From positions 248,001 through 312,000 of the forward strand of contig BROG01000048.1 of the NCBI GenBank assembly GCA_030159075.1: DNA of 64,000 nucleotides, read 5' to 3'. Below the pieces are notes generated by a model. That model searched no databases. It was given only the letters and a program-made list of their open reading frames with translations, and was not told the origin of the DNA. Positions 12,680 to 25,934 of this stretch are shown piece after piece. The DNA comes from Atrina japonica (Eukaryota > Mollusca > Bivalvia > Pterioida > Pinnidae). Every line of letters begins with the position of its first letter. Within the stretch, counting starts at the first letter, position 1. Made by a program: the position numbers and the translations under genes.

Positions 12680-13138
12680 GGACAGACACCACCAAATATT
12701 TTCCCATAGGCCTCAATGCTAATTTACAAAACTTCAGGTCACTGTCACTCCCATGTTTATTATATCTGGGTCAAATAAGTACCCTGTGCTGAAAGATCAA
12801 TATTTTTGATAACAAAATTTGCAATCAAAAGTATAGGTTGCCGTTGCATTTTTACTTCGAATTTTCACTTGTTTACAACTCGTAGTATTCCGCACCAAAG
12901 GAAAATATCTATTCTCATATGACCCCTCCTTTTCAATTTTCAACCGTCAACCCTATAATTTCCAAAGTACTACCAATATTCATGTATCTTTTTTATCACC
13001 TTTATTTCACTTATTAATGGCAAAACTAATATTTCCATTTAATGACCAATCAGATCACTGGGCTCATTTTACCCTCCGCACAACTTTGGGTGTCCAAAAT
13101 GTCTGCGCCCATGTTGTAAACAAAGCTGGTGTTTTTCC
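12680..13138 (+). repeat. 450-bp dispersed repeat, copy 3 (solo)
   Basis: Full-length third copy, ggacagacaccacc to gctggtgtttttcc, more diverged than the first two. Here the terminal inverted match is best: 11 of 14 between GGACAGACACCACC and GGAAAAACACCAGC. Perfect 4-bp direct repeats TGTC flank it (12676-12679 and 13139-13142), so these are the true element ends and a 4-bp target duplication is likely. Confidence 0.8.
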
Positions 13139-13329
13139 TGTCATTTTCACCACTGACAAATGCACATTGATAAAAGTATAAACTTGTAAACTATATATGT
13201 TATATTTGATTTACAATGATTAACAAACAAGTTAAATCAACTTATATAAATGTTTCTTGTTGGCACTGATGTTGGTGTGAGGGGTGCTTGCTGTGGGATG
13301 AAACCAGAGTACCTGGAGAAAACCTATGT

Positions 13330-13632
13330 ATCTGACTTTGCAACTGCCATTACCATCTGATATGCTATAAACACACAACCTGGCAACTGCCACAACATCA
13401 GACATGCTATAGACACACAACCTGGCAACTGCCACAACATCAGACATGCTATAGATACACAACCTGGCAACTGCCACAACATCAGACATGCTATAGATAC
13501 ACAACCTGGCAACTGCCACAACATCAGACATGCTATAGATACACAACCTGGCAAATGCCACAACATCAGACATGCTATAGATACACAACCTGGCAACTGC
13601 CACAACATCAGACATGCTATAGATACACAAAG
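13330..13632. repeat. 42-bp minisatellite, about seven units
   Basis: Unit core: cacaacctggcaactgccac followed by aacatcagacatgctataga. Because 42 is a multiple of three, minus-strand frames stay open and read a 14-residue repeat (CIYSMSDVVAVARL). Units are nearly identical, implying recent expansion. There is no start context, splice signal or conserved flank supporting a protein. Confidence 0.95.
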
Positions 13633-13735
13633 GGGTATTTGTACAATGCTTTTAGGACAATTGTAATTGTACCCCCCTTCTCAAAAAAAAATTTAAAAAA
13701 TAGGTATGTGAATAACTGTTGCCTCAACTTCTGAT

Positions 13736-13795
13736 CATTTGAGACTTCATGGTTCAAAATGTGATGTTCTAACCACTAGGCCATGGGGGGTCAAA
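13736..13795 (-). repeat. tRNA-like fragment, possible SINE head
   Basis: On the minus strand, atggcctagtggttagaac is a good A-box/D-arm match and is followed by anticodon-arm-like sequence, but the B box is poor (aagtctcaaatgatc). Not a functional tRNA. Probably a decayed SINE head. Confidence 0.35.
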
Positions 13796-14298
13796 CAAGG
13801 AAACTTCTCAATACAAGCTAGAACCATCACTGACAGTTAATGCTGTCACATAACCCTATTTATCATTACAGATACATATTCCTAATTGGAGTTATAATGG
13901 ACAATAACATTTGCTAATTAGTTTCTGATGATAATATATATATCTCATTTGAATCACAGAATGACATTTAATGTGACTCTGCAACAATCTATTACCAATA
14001 GCCATTAAGTCAATCAGTACCAGTATGCAGAATTGTCATTAAGTTTTGAAGTTATAGGACAACTATGTAAAGTTATAGAAGAACAGCTGGACTTGCAAAG
14101 CATTTTTACTTCAATGCAATTTAATATTATGAAAACAACAATTAATAATAACAAAATATTAGACATTACAAATTTTATTTAAAAACTGAGGCATATCAAA
14201 TTTATTTTTTGAGTCACAATTTACCATAAGTATTTTCAAACTCAGTGTTAAAACAAATGTCTCAAATCAAATTTTTACATCACCCCCCACAAAAAAAC

Positions 14299-15180
14299 CA
14301 AGAATCCCAGGAAGGCCTCAATCACTCACCTGAGAACCATCTACAAATGTGGAAAGAAGACCAAAAAGAATATGTAGGCTGATCTGTCCAAGAAACATAA
14401 ATATTACTGTTTTCAGAAATTCATAAAAAATTCTAGAAATTAAATTTCAGCAAAATTTTGGCACAAGAATATTTTTCACCTAATTACAAGTAAAACACAT
14501 TAAATGAATGCATCAAATTGAATGCAAGGGGAGATAACTGAGGAAATCATGCAAAAATGAATGAAAATGACAAAGTCTGAAAAGACCTAAAAAACGCCTC
14601 ACAAATTCACATTCCCATTTCTATGAAAAATACAAATTTAAATCATACATCCATGTAGAACACTTTCCATTCATGAAGCGGTTCTGGAGAAGAAGAATTT
14701 TAAAGAGGGGTACTTTTTGGGACCTATTCTGCCCCACCTTGGATCCATGCCTAGGCCAATCTGGCTGAAAACTATCAACTTGGTAAAGGACTTTGAGCAC
14801 TTGCTTCCTGTCATGTTTCATTGAAATTCCTTTTGGCTTAGGTGACCTTAAAATCCACAAAAAAGGGGAAATAACTCTCATAAATATCAACATGACAATT
14901 TTGGCCTTCCTGACATTTTTGTAGATCTCTGCATGCTGAACATTTTTATTCTTTCACTTTCTCTATCTATTATACTTTTCCAAATAATGACCAAAAACAT
15001 TTTTAAAAAAAACATAAAAAATCCATGTAAAAGGGGAATAAACTCCCATAAGCATCGACCTGACAATTTTGGCCCCTTGTAGTAGATCTTTGCATGCTGA
15101 ACATTTATATTTTTTCCCTTTCTCTCTATCTCTTATACTTTTTGAGATAATGACCAAAAAATCCACATAAAACTTTTGGA
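14299..15180 (+). repeat. Dispersed repeat of the ACAAGAG/ACCTGAG type with an internal duplication
   Basis: Opens with a worn caagaatcccaggaaggcct, then caatcactcacctgagaacc, resembling the start of the repeat at 21652. Inside, a segment of about 160 bp is present twice (about 14853-15000 and 15018-15170), sharing ggggaaataactctcataa, gacaattttggcc, tagatctctgcatgctgaac and ttataatgaccaaaaa-like ends. A piece of this segment also occurs at 61800-61920 on the minus strand. No coding function. Confidence 0.6.
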
Positions 15181-15234
15181 CATAAAACTTTTAGATACTG
15201 AAATCTTTCCAAATTAAAGGGGTAGTTTTAAAGA

Positions 15235-15670
15235 TGTGAACAGGTGTGAAATTGTAAATCACTTATACATCTAGATAACCTGCCCACATACATGTAATAC
15301 CAATGTGACCTGGTGTCATATGGTCATATTTCTACTCCTTTAAGAAGGCAGACACACAAGTCTGTGATAATAGATGGGGGAAATTACTGAAGGTTTTAAC
15401 AAAAATATATAGAGAGATCTACATGTAATTACATGTTTATGTGAAAACAGCAATTAAAGCAATATATAGCTGTACATTAGCAAACACATCATTACATCAG
15501 AACTACAAAGCATTGCGGAAAATATAGGGTAATGCATAGGTCAAAGATACCAGAGATTAAATCAGTACTGTAACTGATGATCTGAGATACATGTATATGC
15601 AAATCACTAATCAAGTCCTGTAAATGCAGTCATAAACTAGAATGAACAAATCAATAAATATAGATACAGT
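15235..15670. other. Unique AT-rich sequence
   Basis: Nothing supportable seen. Confidence 0.6.
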
Positions 15671-15676
15671 AGTCTG

Positions 15677-15678
<2 letters not shown>

Positions 15679-15714
<36 letters not shown>
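15679..15714. repeat. (TA)n microsatellite
   Basis: About 18 TA dinucleotides. Confidence 0.97.
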
Positions 15715-15718
<4 letters not shown>

Positions 15719-15924
15719 TCAAACATGCTCAACTTGGCAAAACCAAAAACTATTAACAGTTTAAAGTATGTAAATATTTTACATTCATTTCTATCATTTT
15801 GAAATTATACATGTACAAAGATTATTTGTCGGTGTTTTTATTTTCATTTTGATAATTATAAGGGTGGATATAGGGAGACACCCTTTTAATCCATAAGAAA
15901 TGTGTTTCACTAATCTAAAAAATA

Positions 15925-16106
15925 TACAGTAAAACCTGCTCTAGCAACCACCTATGTATAAAGATCACCTGGTCACAAAGAACATTTTTTGCTGTCCCCA
16001 ATAGTCCCATTTGTGTACAAATCAACCTCTATTTAAAGACCACCTCCCTATAAAGACTGGTTTTCTTGTGTGCCAAGGGAGGTTGTTATATACAAGTTTC
16101 ACTGTA
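15925..16106. mobile_element. MITE with TA duplication and CAGT ends
   Basis: Left end TACAGTAAAACCTG and right end CAAGTTTCACTGTA are inverted copies (12 of 14). TA dinucleotides at both borders and CAGT termini are the hallmarks of Tc1/mariner-type target use. The subterminal parts repeat caaccacct / caacctccc and aaagaccacctccctataaa. At 182 bp with no frame it is non-autonomous. A relative lies at 42226-42434. Confidence 0.7.
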
Positions 16107-17683
16107 TTCAAAATGAAATATGTAAAATAAGCAAAATGTTTAATAGATTTTACACTTTTAAAACACAATTTGGTACTTCCATTTATCAAATGATCCTTTT
16201 TGGTATAGATCTAAAGGTATTAAATTTGTAACAATATGTCAACATGAACAATTTCCTGAACTAAAATTACATTATTTTCAGAGGGAAATCACAGACAAGT
16301 TTACATATTGAAGTCATTTACAATACAAATATCCTCTGACATCTAACAAAACCTTGTTGAACATGGTCCTACTTTGGACATTGGATTTCCAAAGGTATGA
16401 ACAATTTTATGTGAAAAGTTCAGCGACAAGACACAATGCACCAGAGATAATGATGACAAAGTGTGGTGACTTTAGGTAACCACTGGCTCAAAGTACCTAA
16501 AAATTCATACAACAACAAATTTTACCCCTTTTCTGAACACCCTGTATCATAGTAAAACAGTTCTAAAAGGACCTTGACTATTACATTGTCCTTAATCTAC
16601 ACTCAATATCTTTACTATTCATTTGATAAAGGAAGTTATGCTTCATCAATCAAAACATGACCAGAGTGAATTGGTTTAGGAATAAACATTTTACAAACAT
16701 GACAACATTACCATAGATAGGAAGGCAGAACCAGAGAAATATTATGTGTAAGTCTACAAATAGTGTAATAAATACACAGTTTTATCAACTGAAAAGTTAA
16801 TTTCCTGCATTTTCATGTGGTGACAAATAAAATCTGTCTTCACTTGAGTTAAAAGTTATTGAATCATTAAAAACACAACTGCTGTTAATTGACACTTGCA
16901 AATGGAAATACCATGATTCATACACAAAACACAGATTGTACAGTAATGATCATTTCGTAATGTTAATTTTTTTTAATTTCATTTTTCAAACCAAATCTAA
17001 AGTGCATTTATTTTCTATAGATTGATGATCTATTCAAACATTCAAATATGGAGAAGTAATCCTTTCTGGGAGGGAAAAAATTGCCATAAATGTTTTGTAT
17101 GTATTCACAGAACATTCTCTTATTATATTCTCCAGTTAATGAAATATGTTCCATTTAGTATACTATTTATCAAACTCTCATCTGAAGCATTGTCACAGTA
17201 ACTTCAATATATGTTATCCAATGTACTACACAGTTTGAGCAATCACACTTTTAGTGCTTTTGAATATTTATTCTGTGTAAATATCTGAAAAATTCTGAAC
17301 TCCCTGTGGTACTCTTAATACTTTATTTCATAGACACAATATGTGAGTTAGTGCACCAGTTTATGTTGGAAACCATTTATTGAATACAGTTCAATGCATC
17401 TACTTAATCTCCTACAAGTTTAGATTCAAGATAGATACATTACAATGACTTTGTCACACAGCATTTCAATAAATGTTTATTTTGTGTATGCAAATCACTC
17501 TAATGATGCCAACTAAATCACATAACTTTAAATCTGACCTTTATAAAATACAGATACATTTGTCACATCCTATGTTGTCACAAAGCATTTCAATAAATGT
17601 ATACTTTGGGTACACAAATCACTCTATTGATGCTAACAAAATCACATCATTTTGAATCTTAACATATATACTGTAATACAGAC
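16107..17683. other. Unique AT-rich sequence
   Basis: A short duplicated passage (tcaataaatgtttattttgtg near 17467, and tcaataaatgtatactttggg near 17591, about 124 bp apart) is the only structure seen. No gene. Confidence 0.55.
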
Positions 17684-18655
17684 ACATCTGTCACAGCCTA
17701 TGCACTCTAACAAAAGCAGGGCGAGAAATTTGAAAAATTGCTTGTCCTATGGGATTTTAAAACGTCGTGTTTACGGAAAGTTTTAAAGGCTAAAAAAAAA
17801 AATGTTATAGATCTAGAAGAAATATTATTTGCCACTGGGGACAAGTACCCACTCTTAATTACTCGTCCCTAAGCCATTTTCATTCATCCAGAACAGGTGG
17901 ATGACAACAAAAGGGACACCTGAGTCACAACCTATGCACTCTTAACAAAAGGGGCACCTGGATCACAGCCTATGTACTCTAACAAACAGGACATTTGAGT
18001 CACAGTCCAAGTACTATAGCAAAAGGGCTCCTGAGTCACAGACTATATACTCTAACAAAAAGGACACCTGAGTCACAGCCTATGTACTTTAACAAAAAGG
18101 ACACCTGAGTCACAGCCTATGTACTTTAACAAAAAGGACACCTGAGTCATAGCCTATGTACTTTAACAAAAAGGACATCTGAGTCACAGCCTAGGCACTC
18201 TAACAAAAGGGACACCTGAGTCACAGCCTATGCACTCTTAACAAAAGGGGCACCTGAATCACAGCCTATGTACTCTAACAAACAGGACATTTGAGTCACA
18301 GTCCAAGTACTATGGCAAAAGGGCTCCTGAGTCACAGACTATATACTCTAACAAAAAGGACACCTGAGTCACAGCCTATGTACTTTAACAAAAAGGACAC
18401 CTGAGTCATAGCCTATGTACTTTAACAAAAAGGACATCTGAGTCATAGCCTATGTACTTTAACAAAAAGGACATCTGAGTCACAGACAATGTACTCCAAC
18501 AAAAAGGACATCTGAGTCACAGACAATGTACTTTAACAAAAAGGACACCTGAGTCACAGGCAATGTACTTTAACAAAAAGGACATCTGAGTCACAGGCTG
18601 TACTTTAACAAAAAGAACATGAGTCACAGCCTATGTACTCTAACAATCAAAGACC
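17684..18655. repeat. 37-bp minisatellite, left block
   Basis: Unit core acctgagtcacagcctatgt then actttaacaaaaaggac. Each unit carries TGAGTCA. An eight-unit set recurs: tatgcactcttaacaaaagg at about 17935 reappears at about 18231, an offset of 296 bp (8 x 37), with matching private variants (gtccaagtactat, gggctcctgag). This is higher-order duplication. An insertion at 17717-17905 interrupts the first unit. Confidence 0.92.
17717..17905. mobile_element. 189-bp insertion in the minisatellite, hAT-like start
   Basis: Non-satellite sequence beginning CAGGGCGAGAAATTT, with ttgcttgtcctatggga and ggggacaagtaccc facing each other inside. It is flanked by the 8-bp direct repeat AACAAAAG (17709-17716 and 17906-17913), the size hAT elements make. 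The right end (ggtggatgac) does not mirror the left, so the element is end-damaged or of another type. Confidence 0.5.
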
Positions 18656-19170
18656 TGAATGGAAACAATGATGTGTAGCACTTTAAAAATTGCAAAACCT
18701 GTGGGTATGCCTAGAAAATCTAACAATCTATCAAATTTAGGTGGATTCACATCTGTAGCTGTAAAACGTCTAGTTTTAAACAGTGCAAGGGTGCTTAGAC
18801 ACATATATCACAACAATACTCAATCAACTTTGTTTTACAGTATCAGCCGTTCAGCGACACAATAGCCATTGCATTGGGTATAATCTCAAATCTGCTATAC
18901 ACATCAAGAGTTACTTGTCACTATTGATTAAGCATACTTACAATTCATACTATCTCTTCTGATACCCCAATTGACATCCATGAAAGGTAAATAATCTTTG
19001 ATAATCAATTTTAATTGCTTTAAAGCTTATTAAAATTAAGTCAGAAAACTTTACTATGTGCTGATAATGTTATGTCAACGACATTGAGCTGCTTAAATTG
19101 TTATTAATTGCATTTCAAATTATCATACATAAAGTTTCAGACTTCAATTGCACTTCCAAAATATGTAATA
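18656..19170. other. Unique sequence between split satellite blocks
   Basis: An open frame here (18659-18865) has no recognisable domain and no splice support. No other feature. Confidence 0.5.
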
Positions 19171-19471
19171 ACAAGAGCTGTCAGAAGACAACAAAGCTCG
19201 CTTTTAAGTTCAAAGGACTGGTAAAATTTTTATTCCTTCAGCTAAGGTTAAAAATTTTGAAAAGTAGGTCAAAGTCCAAGGTTAAGGTCACTAGGTCAAA
19301 AGTCAAGGTACCAAATGAAGGCTCTGGTCATAAGAAATCTATATGTGAAATATCAAAGCCATATCCCTCATAGTTTAAAAGCTGTAGCCAAGGTTAAAGT
19401 TCTTGAAAAGTAGGTCAAAGCCCAAGGTCACTAGGTCAAATGTCAAGGTACCAAGTGATATCTCTGGCCAT

Positions 19472-19549
<78 letters not shown>

Positions 19550-19860
19550 ATATATATAACAATGCCTTATCCTTCATGGTTTAAAAGATACATCCAAGGT
19601 TAAAGTTTTTGAAAAGTAGGTCAAAGTACCAAATGAAAGTTCTGAACATAAGAAATCTATATTTGAAATATCAAAGGCCTCTCATAGTTTAAAAGATATA
19701 GCAGGTCAAAGTCCAAGGTCAAGGTCACTAGGTCAAAAGTCACAGTACCAAATGAAAGCTCTTGTCATAAGCAATCTATATGTGAAATATCAGAGTCCTG
19801 TCCCTTGCAGTTAAAAAGTTATAGGCCAGGTAAAAGTCTTTGTCCATGGATGAGAGAGTC
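19171..19860 (+). repeat. ACAAGAGCTGTC dispersed repeat with AGGTCA-rich tandem interior
   Basis: Starts acaagagctgtcagaagaca and continues with several copies of a unit of about 150 bp containing aaaagtaggtcaaag, tcaaggtcactaggtcaaaa, gtcaaggtaccaaatgaa and cataagaaatctatatgtga. It is a common kind of repeat in bivalve genomes by recollection. The open frames across it (19098-19373, 19403-19603) are repeat products. It separates the two blocks of the 37-bp minisatellite. Confidence 0.7.
19472..19558. repeat. A-run followed by (TA)n
   Basis: About 15 A then TA repeats with two tta phase shifts, sitting inside one unit of the surrounding repeat. Confidence 0.95.
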
Positions 19861-20206
19861 AGTATAACATTGTTTGACATGTACATGTATAGGAAACCAC
19901 GAAATTACTTGTTTATTATATAACCGATGAATGAATAGTTAATCAAAAACAAAATTAAATAGTTTTGAAAATAGGTAGGTACTTTTACTGGACACTACTG
20001 AATTCCTATGTCAACATGACTCAAAATTTCTGTTGACAATTGCTGTGCTACTTCTGAAATATAGCTTGGTATTCAAGGTCTACTGATGTGCAAGCACAAA
20101 GCCAACTACTGTAGTGTACTATACTGTCTTTAGACTGCAGAGAAATGGTGGAACCGTGAATTCTACATGATCCCTAAATATTTCTGTTTCGCTTCGCTCA
20201 ATGTCA

Positions 20207-20390
20207 TAAAAAAGGCACCTGAGTCACAGCCTATGTAAGGATACTCTAAGAAAAGGGACACCTGAGTCACGGCCTATGTACTTTAACAAAAGGGGCACCT
20301 GAATCACAGCCTTTGTAATATAACAAAAGTGACACCTGAATCACAGCCTATGTATTCTAACATAAAGGGCAATTAAGTCACCTTTTTATT
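20207..20390. repeat. 37-bp minisatellite, right block
   Basis: Five units of the same satellite as 17684-18655 (ggcacctgagtcacagccta, acaaaaggggcacctgaatc). The left block and this one were evidently one array, now separated by about 1.5 kb that includes the ACAAGAGCTGTC repeat. Confidence 0.88.
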
Positions 20391-20609
20391 AAACCTTACA
20401 CAAGGGTCAGAACATTCACTCATTTTCCTAGCCCCTTAACCTTTACATTTTACATACAATATATATTTCAAGAATATCAAATGACGCAATAGTTATTGAG
20501 GTAGAAAGCATTCAAACCTTACAGTACAACAAGTTAATTGTAATTGGACACCTCAGTGAATTATAATGTAAGTCTGAAAAGCTTATCATTGTGTACACCT
20601 CTATTTTAT

Positions 20610-20935
20610 AACTGCAACAATAATGTTACCTCTAACCTTTATGATTCTGAATTACCTAATTCAGCATTTAACTGATTATTTACCTATTTACTTTTATATA
20701 ATGATGCCTCTAACTGATTATTTACCTGTTTACTTTTACATAATGATGCCTCTTACCTCTATGATGACTCTGAATTACATAACTCAACATTTAACTGATT
20801 ATTTACTTGTTTACTTTATATAATGATACCTCTTACCTGTATGCTTCTGAATTACCTACCGCAACATTTAAATGATTATTTACCCATTTACTTTTACATA
20901 ATGATGCCTCTTACCTCTAAGACTCTGTACGACCT
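20610..20935. repeat. Tandem repeat, about 88-125 bp units
   Basis: tctgaattacctaattcagc, atttaactgattatttacct and acttttacataatgatgcct recur three to four times. One unit is shortened. The two open frames over it reflect the repeat. Confidence 0.8.
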
Positions 20936-20989
20936 ACCTCGATCATTAACCTGTTCACTTTTGGAGCATATGAAAGATTTGGACTTTTT

Positions 20990-21650
20990 CCTTTTAAGCG
21001 TAACACAACCTTGTTTTATCCTAATATTCCTCCATCTTTCAAATTGGTCATGCACATCCAAAAACTGATAAACTGTACAGTGTGGATACTAGGGTACATC
21101 CTGTTATTACTGTAAAAGGAAATAAAAAAAAGTGTTATAATATACATGTAAGCCCGAGTTTCAGACACAGATTTGACTAATAATCCATGTTTAAACATGC
21201 ATACATACACTTTGAAAGTCATCTCCATGAGATTACATGGTACTGAAAGATACTTGAACTTGAGTCACATTAACAGTAATCCTGAGTGTTCATGACATTA
21301 AACAGAGACTGTTGTAACTTGCTGACTCTTCATTGTTAATTAGAATAACACATAATTGTTGCTGTATTTGGTATAATGAGCAGTTCACCTTTGTGATAAC
21401 AAGACATATAATATGGCACAATGTACATCTACTAATTCATGTTTAAGTTCTTCTGTATCAGTCTTTATATTGACCTTTAATTAATGTTCTCTCTTTTATC
21501 TGATCTAGACATGAAAATCTTGTGCTTTGAAGAAGACCAATCCATTACACCTGTATGTAGAAGTTGGATAATTACTATATATGTCAAGTAAGTGAAATGT
21601 GGATATTGACACCATTAAGTCAAGCACCTGTTACATTGTACATATCAATG
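20990..21650. other. Unique AT-rich sequence
   Basis: No supportable feature. Confidence 0.55.
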
Positions 21651-21651
21651 T

Positions 21652-22289
21652 ACAAGAGACCCAATGGGCCTTAACAGCCACCTGAGAAAACTTTCCTGTC
21701 AAGTTTGGTTAAATAAGTCCACTGGTTCTTGAGAAGAAGTTGAAAATGTCTAAATTTATTTTCTCTGTTTACTTAAATGCCTGTGACCTTGACCTTTGGC
21801 CCTATGACCTTGAAATTTTGTCAAAATGATCCTTAGATAATTCTTAACAACTTTATCATAAACATTGTATACAAAAAGTAAATCAGTTTTGAGTTATTAA
21901 GGTATGTGATTTGTATACAAAAGTACCCTATGTTATTTAAGCTCCCCCTACTTGATCCAGATTTTGTTTTCATTCCCAAACTTTGTAGATATTCACATAA
22001 CAACCATGCATACAAAATTTGAAAGTCATCTGATCATTGGTTCATGAGATAAAGATTTTTAAAGATGTACCAAGTTTTGGTCCTATTTGGACCCTTTTGG
22101 GGTCCCTATGGGTCCTAGCCCATTTTTCATTCCAAACTTTTATGCAGTTTCACATGATTGCTCTATGCCAAGTTTGGTTTAAATTGGCACACTGGTTCTT
22201 GAGAAGAAGTTGAAAATGTTAACTAGGGAAGACCGACAAAAGATGACCAGAATAGGTCATCATGAGCCTTTGGCTCAGCTGGCCTAGAA
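21652..22289 (+). repeat. ACAAGAG dispersed repeat, near full length
   Basis: Begins acaagagacccaatgggcct then taacagccacctgag, and ends catgagcctttggctcagct then ggcctag. Near the ends, GCCACCTGAG and the reverse complement of CTCAGCTGGC are an imperfect inverted pair. Inside, tgaccttgacctttggccct precedes long weakly conserved sequence, and ctggttcttgagaagaagtt occurs twice (about 470 bp apart). By recollection this architecture is abundant in bivalve introns and UTRs. Non-coding. Confidence 0.65.
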
Positions 22290-23219
22290 ATTGTTATATG
22301 GATATATTGGTTTGGATTTGTCAGTCATATAAAGATAATGATAATGTCATATTCCAAAAACAGAGAAACTATGTACATGTATAAGTCATTCTAAACCTCT
22401 CTGAAACTTAAATTCTGTAACTTTAAAAAGATCTATATGGAAACAAAATGTTAGCAGCAGTACAATGTAAAGTATTGGTCTACTGTCATGAATATATATC
22501 ACATGTATACATGCAATAGTGCATCTGAACTTTACTATCTTTCACCTTTGCATGCAATGCATAATTCAAGGCCAAGTGACAACCAATCAAAGTTTGGGTT
22601 GGGTTTATAATCATTACATGTTACAGGTACATAAAGTCATATCCTTGAGGAAATGGTGGCAATATGAATTATAGAGAAATAAGAAAATATTGTTTTTACA
22701 GAAAATAATCAATTACTAGTTTTCAATGGTGCCAAAATGACAAACAGTTGAAATAAGTCTTAACAATTACAGATACAATGTACCTGTAAACAGGAAATAT
22801 TTTGTTTAAAATCAACATTTGGCGCAATTGCCATGAGTCTACAGAGTGTAGTAATACAATAATATTTCTCAGAAACAAATTCATCAATTGAATTCTTGGT
22901 CATAAATGGATTTATCAATTTTCTTTCCTGATCAAATTATGAGAGTAATACAATTAAAGGTTATTGTTTCTCAAAATTGTATTTTGTACCATTGAAAACT
23001 GGTGGATATTATTGTATAAAAAGCGAGATATGTTTCCTTTTTTAAAAAATTGTTTTTATCACTTGTAATTAGCATTTTTTGTCAAGAATTATGAAGTTAT
23101 TCTGCCAGTAAAATCTAATTAATCAGGCACTGACCCAGATTCGAGGATGCTTTTGATAGGCTAACTGCCAAGACTTATTATGACTAAAATTTTATCATAT
23201 CACATAGCCCCCTTACAAA
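22290..23219. other. Unique AT-rich sequence
   Basis: No supportable feature. Confidence 0.55.
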
Positions 23220-24470
<1,251 letters not shown>

Positions 24471-24945
24471 AAGGGAGGTACTGTAAGAATACTGATGAAT
24501 TTAATACCATTCCAGTCTTTGAACTTATCACCTATAAAAAAGAAACTGTGTATACTTAAGAGTTCAATAAAAACATAAAGTATTCTTTGATCCCTCTTTA
24601 TTCTTAAAGGCATAGTTTAATATACTAAACATGTGTTTGAGTACTAAATTTGTTAAATATCATGTTTGATTTGCCTTGATGGCCACAGCATGCCTTTCTT
24701 GAGTTACGAGCCTAAGAAACGAGTGGTTAGTAATCGTTTAGAATTTTTTGCACTCATTGACAGTATCCAATGTATTGAAACAGAAAAATATTGGTTTTTG
24801 GAATAAAATTTTGATTGATAGTTGCATCGCATGATTGAACAATATCATTCGCATACTACTTGGATGCTGGAAGCTGTAATGTCTCAAAGGAAGGCAGTTT
24901 GGAGTTCATATTAACAATGTTAATGCTTTATGATGGAGATGATAT
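24471..24945. other. Unique sequence upstream of the Tc1 pseudogene
   Basis: May hold the 5' part of the Tc1-like element, but no TACAGT-type terminus was found. Confidence 0.45.
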
Positions 24946-24949
24946 CAGC

Positions 24950-25660
24950 AACCTGGCAACATTCGGGACAACCCACGATCAGGACAACCGCTTGTGACGT
25001 CACGTCAGCAAGATACAAATATATATATATAGACGTCACATTTGCGTAATCAATTCCAACTGGCTTCTTTGACCGCTAGAAGTATCCCTGGACATCGAAA
25101 GATAAGTTCTCCTACCGTAAGGAACAGATTGCGAGAGGCCAACATCAATCCTCAACGTCCTGTTCTGCTCTGGTGTCACCGTGTTGTGAGGTTAGCGTGG
25201 CTTAAGAGGCATCATTGTTTCAATAACAGAGATTGGGCAGAAGCTCTGTTTAGACAAGTCGAAATCTCATCTTGACAGCAGTGATAATTGTGTTTGGGCT
25301 TACTGTCATGCTAGAGAATGTTACATTGACTTTGTTATTTAGCATCACCAATTTGGTGGAGGGAGCGTTATGGTCTGTGGTGGAATTACAACACATTGAA
25401 GGACCCCTTTGGTGACAGTGGAGGGCAATTTAATTGGCATACGCTACCAAGATTGTACATCAGCAAATCATTTCATTCATTCACAACAACTAGCGTAATG
25501 TCATCTGCTGCAGGACAATGCACAACCTCACACCGCATGCACTCAGTGATATCTACAGCAGCAAAACGTGAACGTGCTACCCTGGCCTTCGATGTCACCG
25601 GATTTATTGCCTATAGAACATGTCTGAGATGAAATGGAGCAAAATCTATGTCAAGAAACA
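24950..25660 (+). pseudogene. Tc1-like (IS630/Tc1/mariner) transposase pseudogene
   Basis: Tc1 transposases excise and insert their element at TA by a DDE reaction in the nucleus. Pieces typical of the family occur in order but in different frames: PRSGQPLVTS (N-terminal GRPR-like linker, about 24970), VRNRLREANI and then RHRVVRLAW (second helix-turn-helix and following region, 25115-25205), GGGSVMVCGGI (25355-25385), LQDNAQPHTA with the second catalytic Asp (25508-25540), and SPDLLPIEHV leading to the Glu region (25590-25622). The first DESRF-type motif is destroyed after DWAEALFRQV. Several frameshifts and stops make it dead. No terminal inverted repeats were recognised. Confidence 0.85.
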
Positions 25661-25711
25661 AACCCCCTTTGCTATGTTAGATGCTTTGCATCATTCTTTA
25701 TTGCCCATATG

Positions 25712-25887
25712 CAGGGTTTTCAACAAGAGTAGGCCAAAGGCCAAATTGACCACTTAGAAATGAAATTTGGCCAAGTAGAAATCCTGCAGCTTTCATAAGT
25801 GATGGGTTCTGAAAATATACTGTAGTGAGGTGAGGACTCCTTCATTGCATATTTGGCGTCTTAAGTGAAATATTATTGAAAACTCTG
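25712..25887. mobile_element. 176-bp hAT-like MITE
   Basis: CAGGGTTTTCAA at the left and TTGAAAACTCTG at the right are inverted copies with one mismatch in 12. CATATG flanks both sides (25706-25711 and 25888-25893). Counting the flanks, a 19-bp inverted match results, but CATATG is palindromic, so it may belong to either the target or the element. Interior contains aggccaaaggcc. The start CAGGGTTTTC matches the right terminus of the element ending at 9874. Confidence 0.7.
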
Positions 25888-25934
25888 CATATGGCAGAAC
25901 ATTTCCGAGGCATTTCTGCATAACCTGATTCGTT

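Noticed and set aside
13232..13630. 132-codon frame with a 14-residue repeat
   Set aside because: Produced by a 42-bp minisatellite. Unit changes are not biased to synonymous sites, and there is no gene context.
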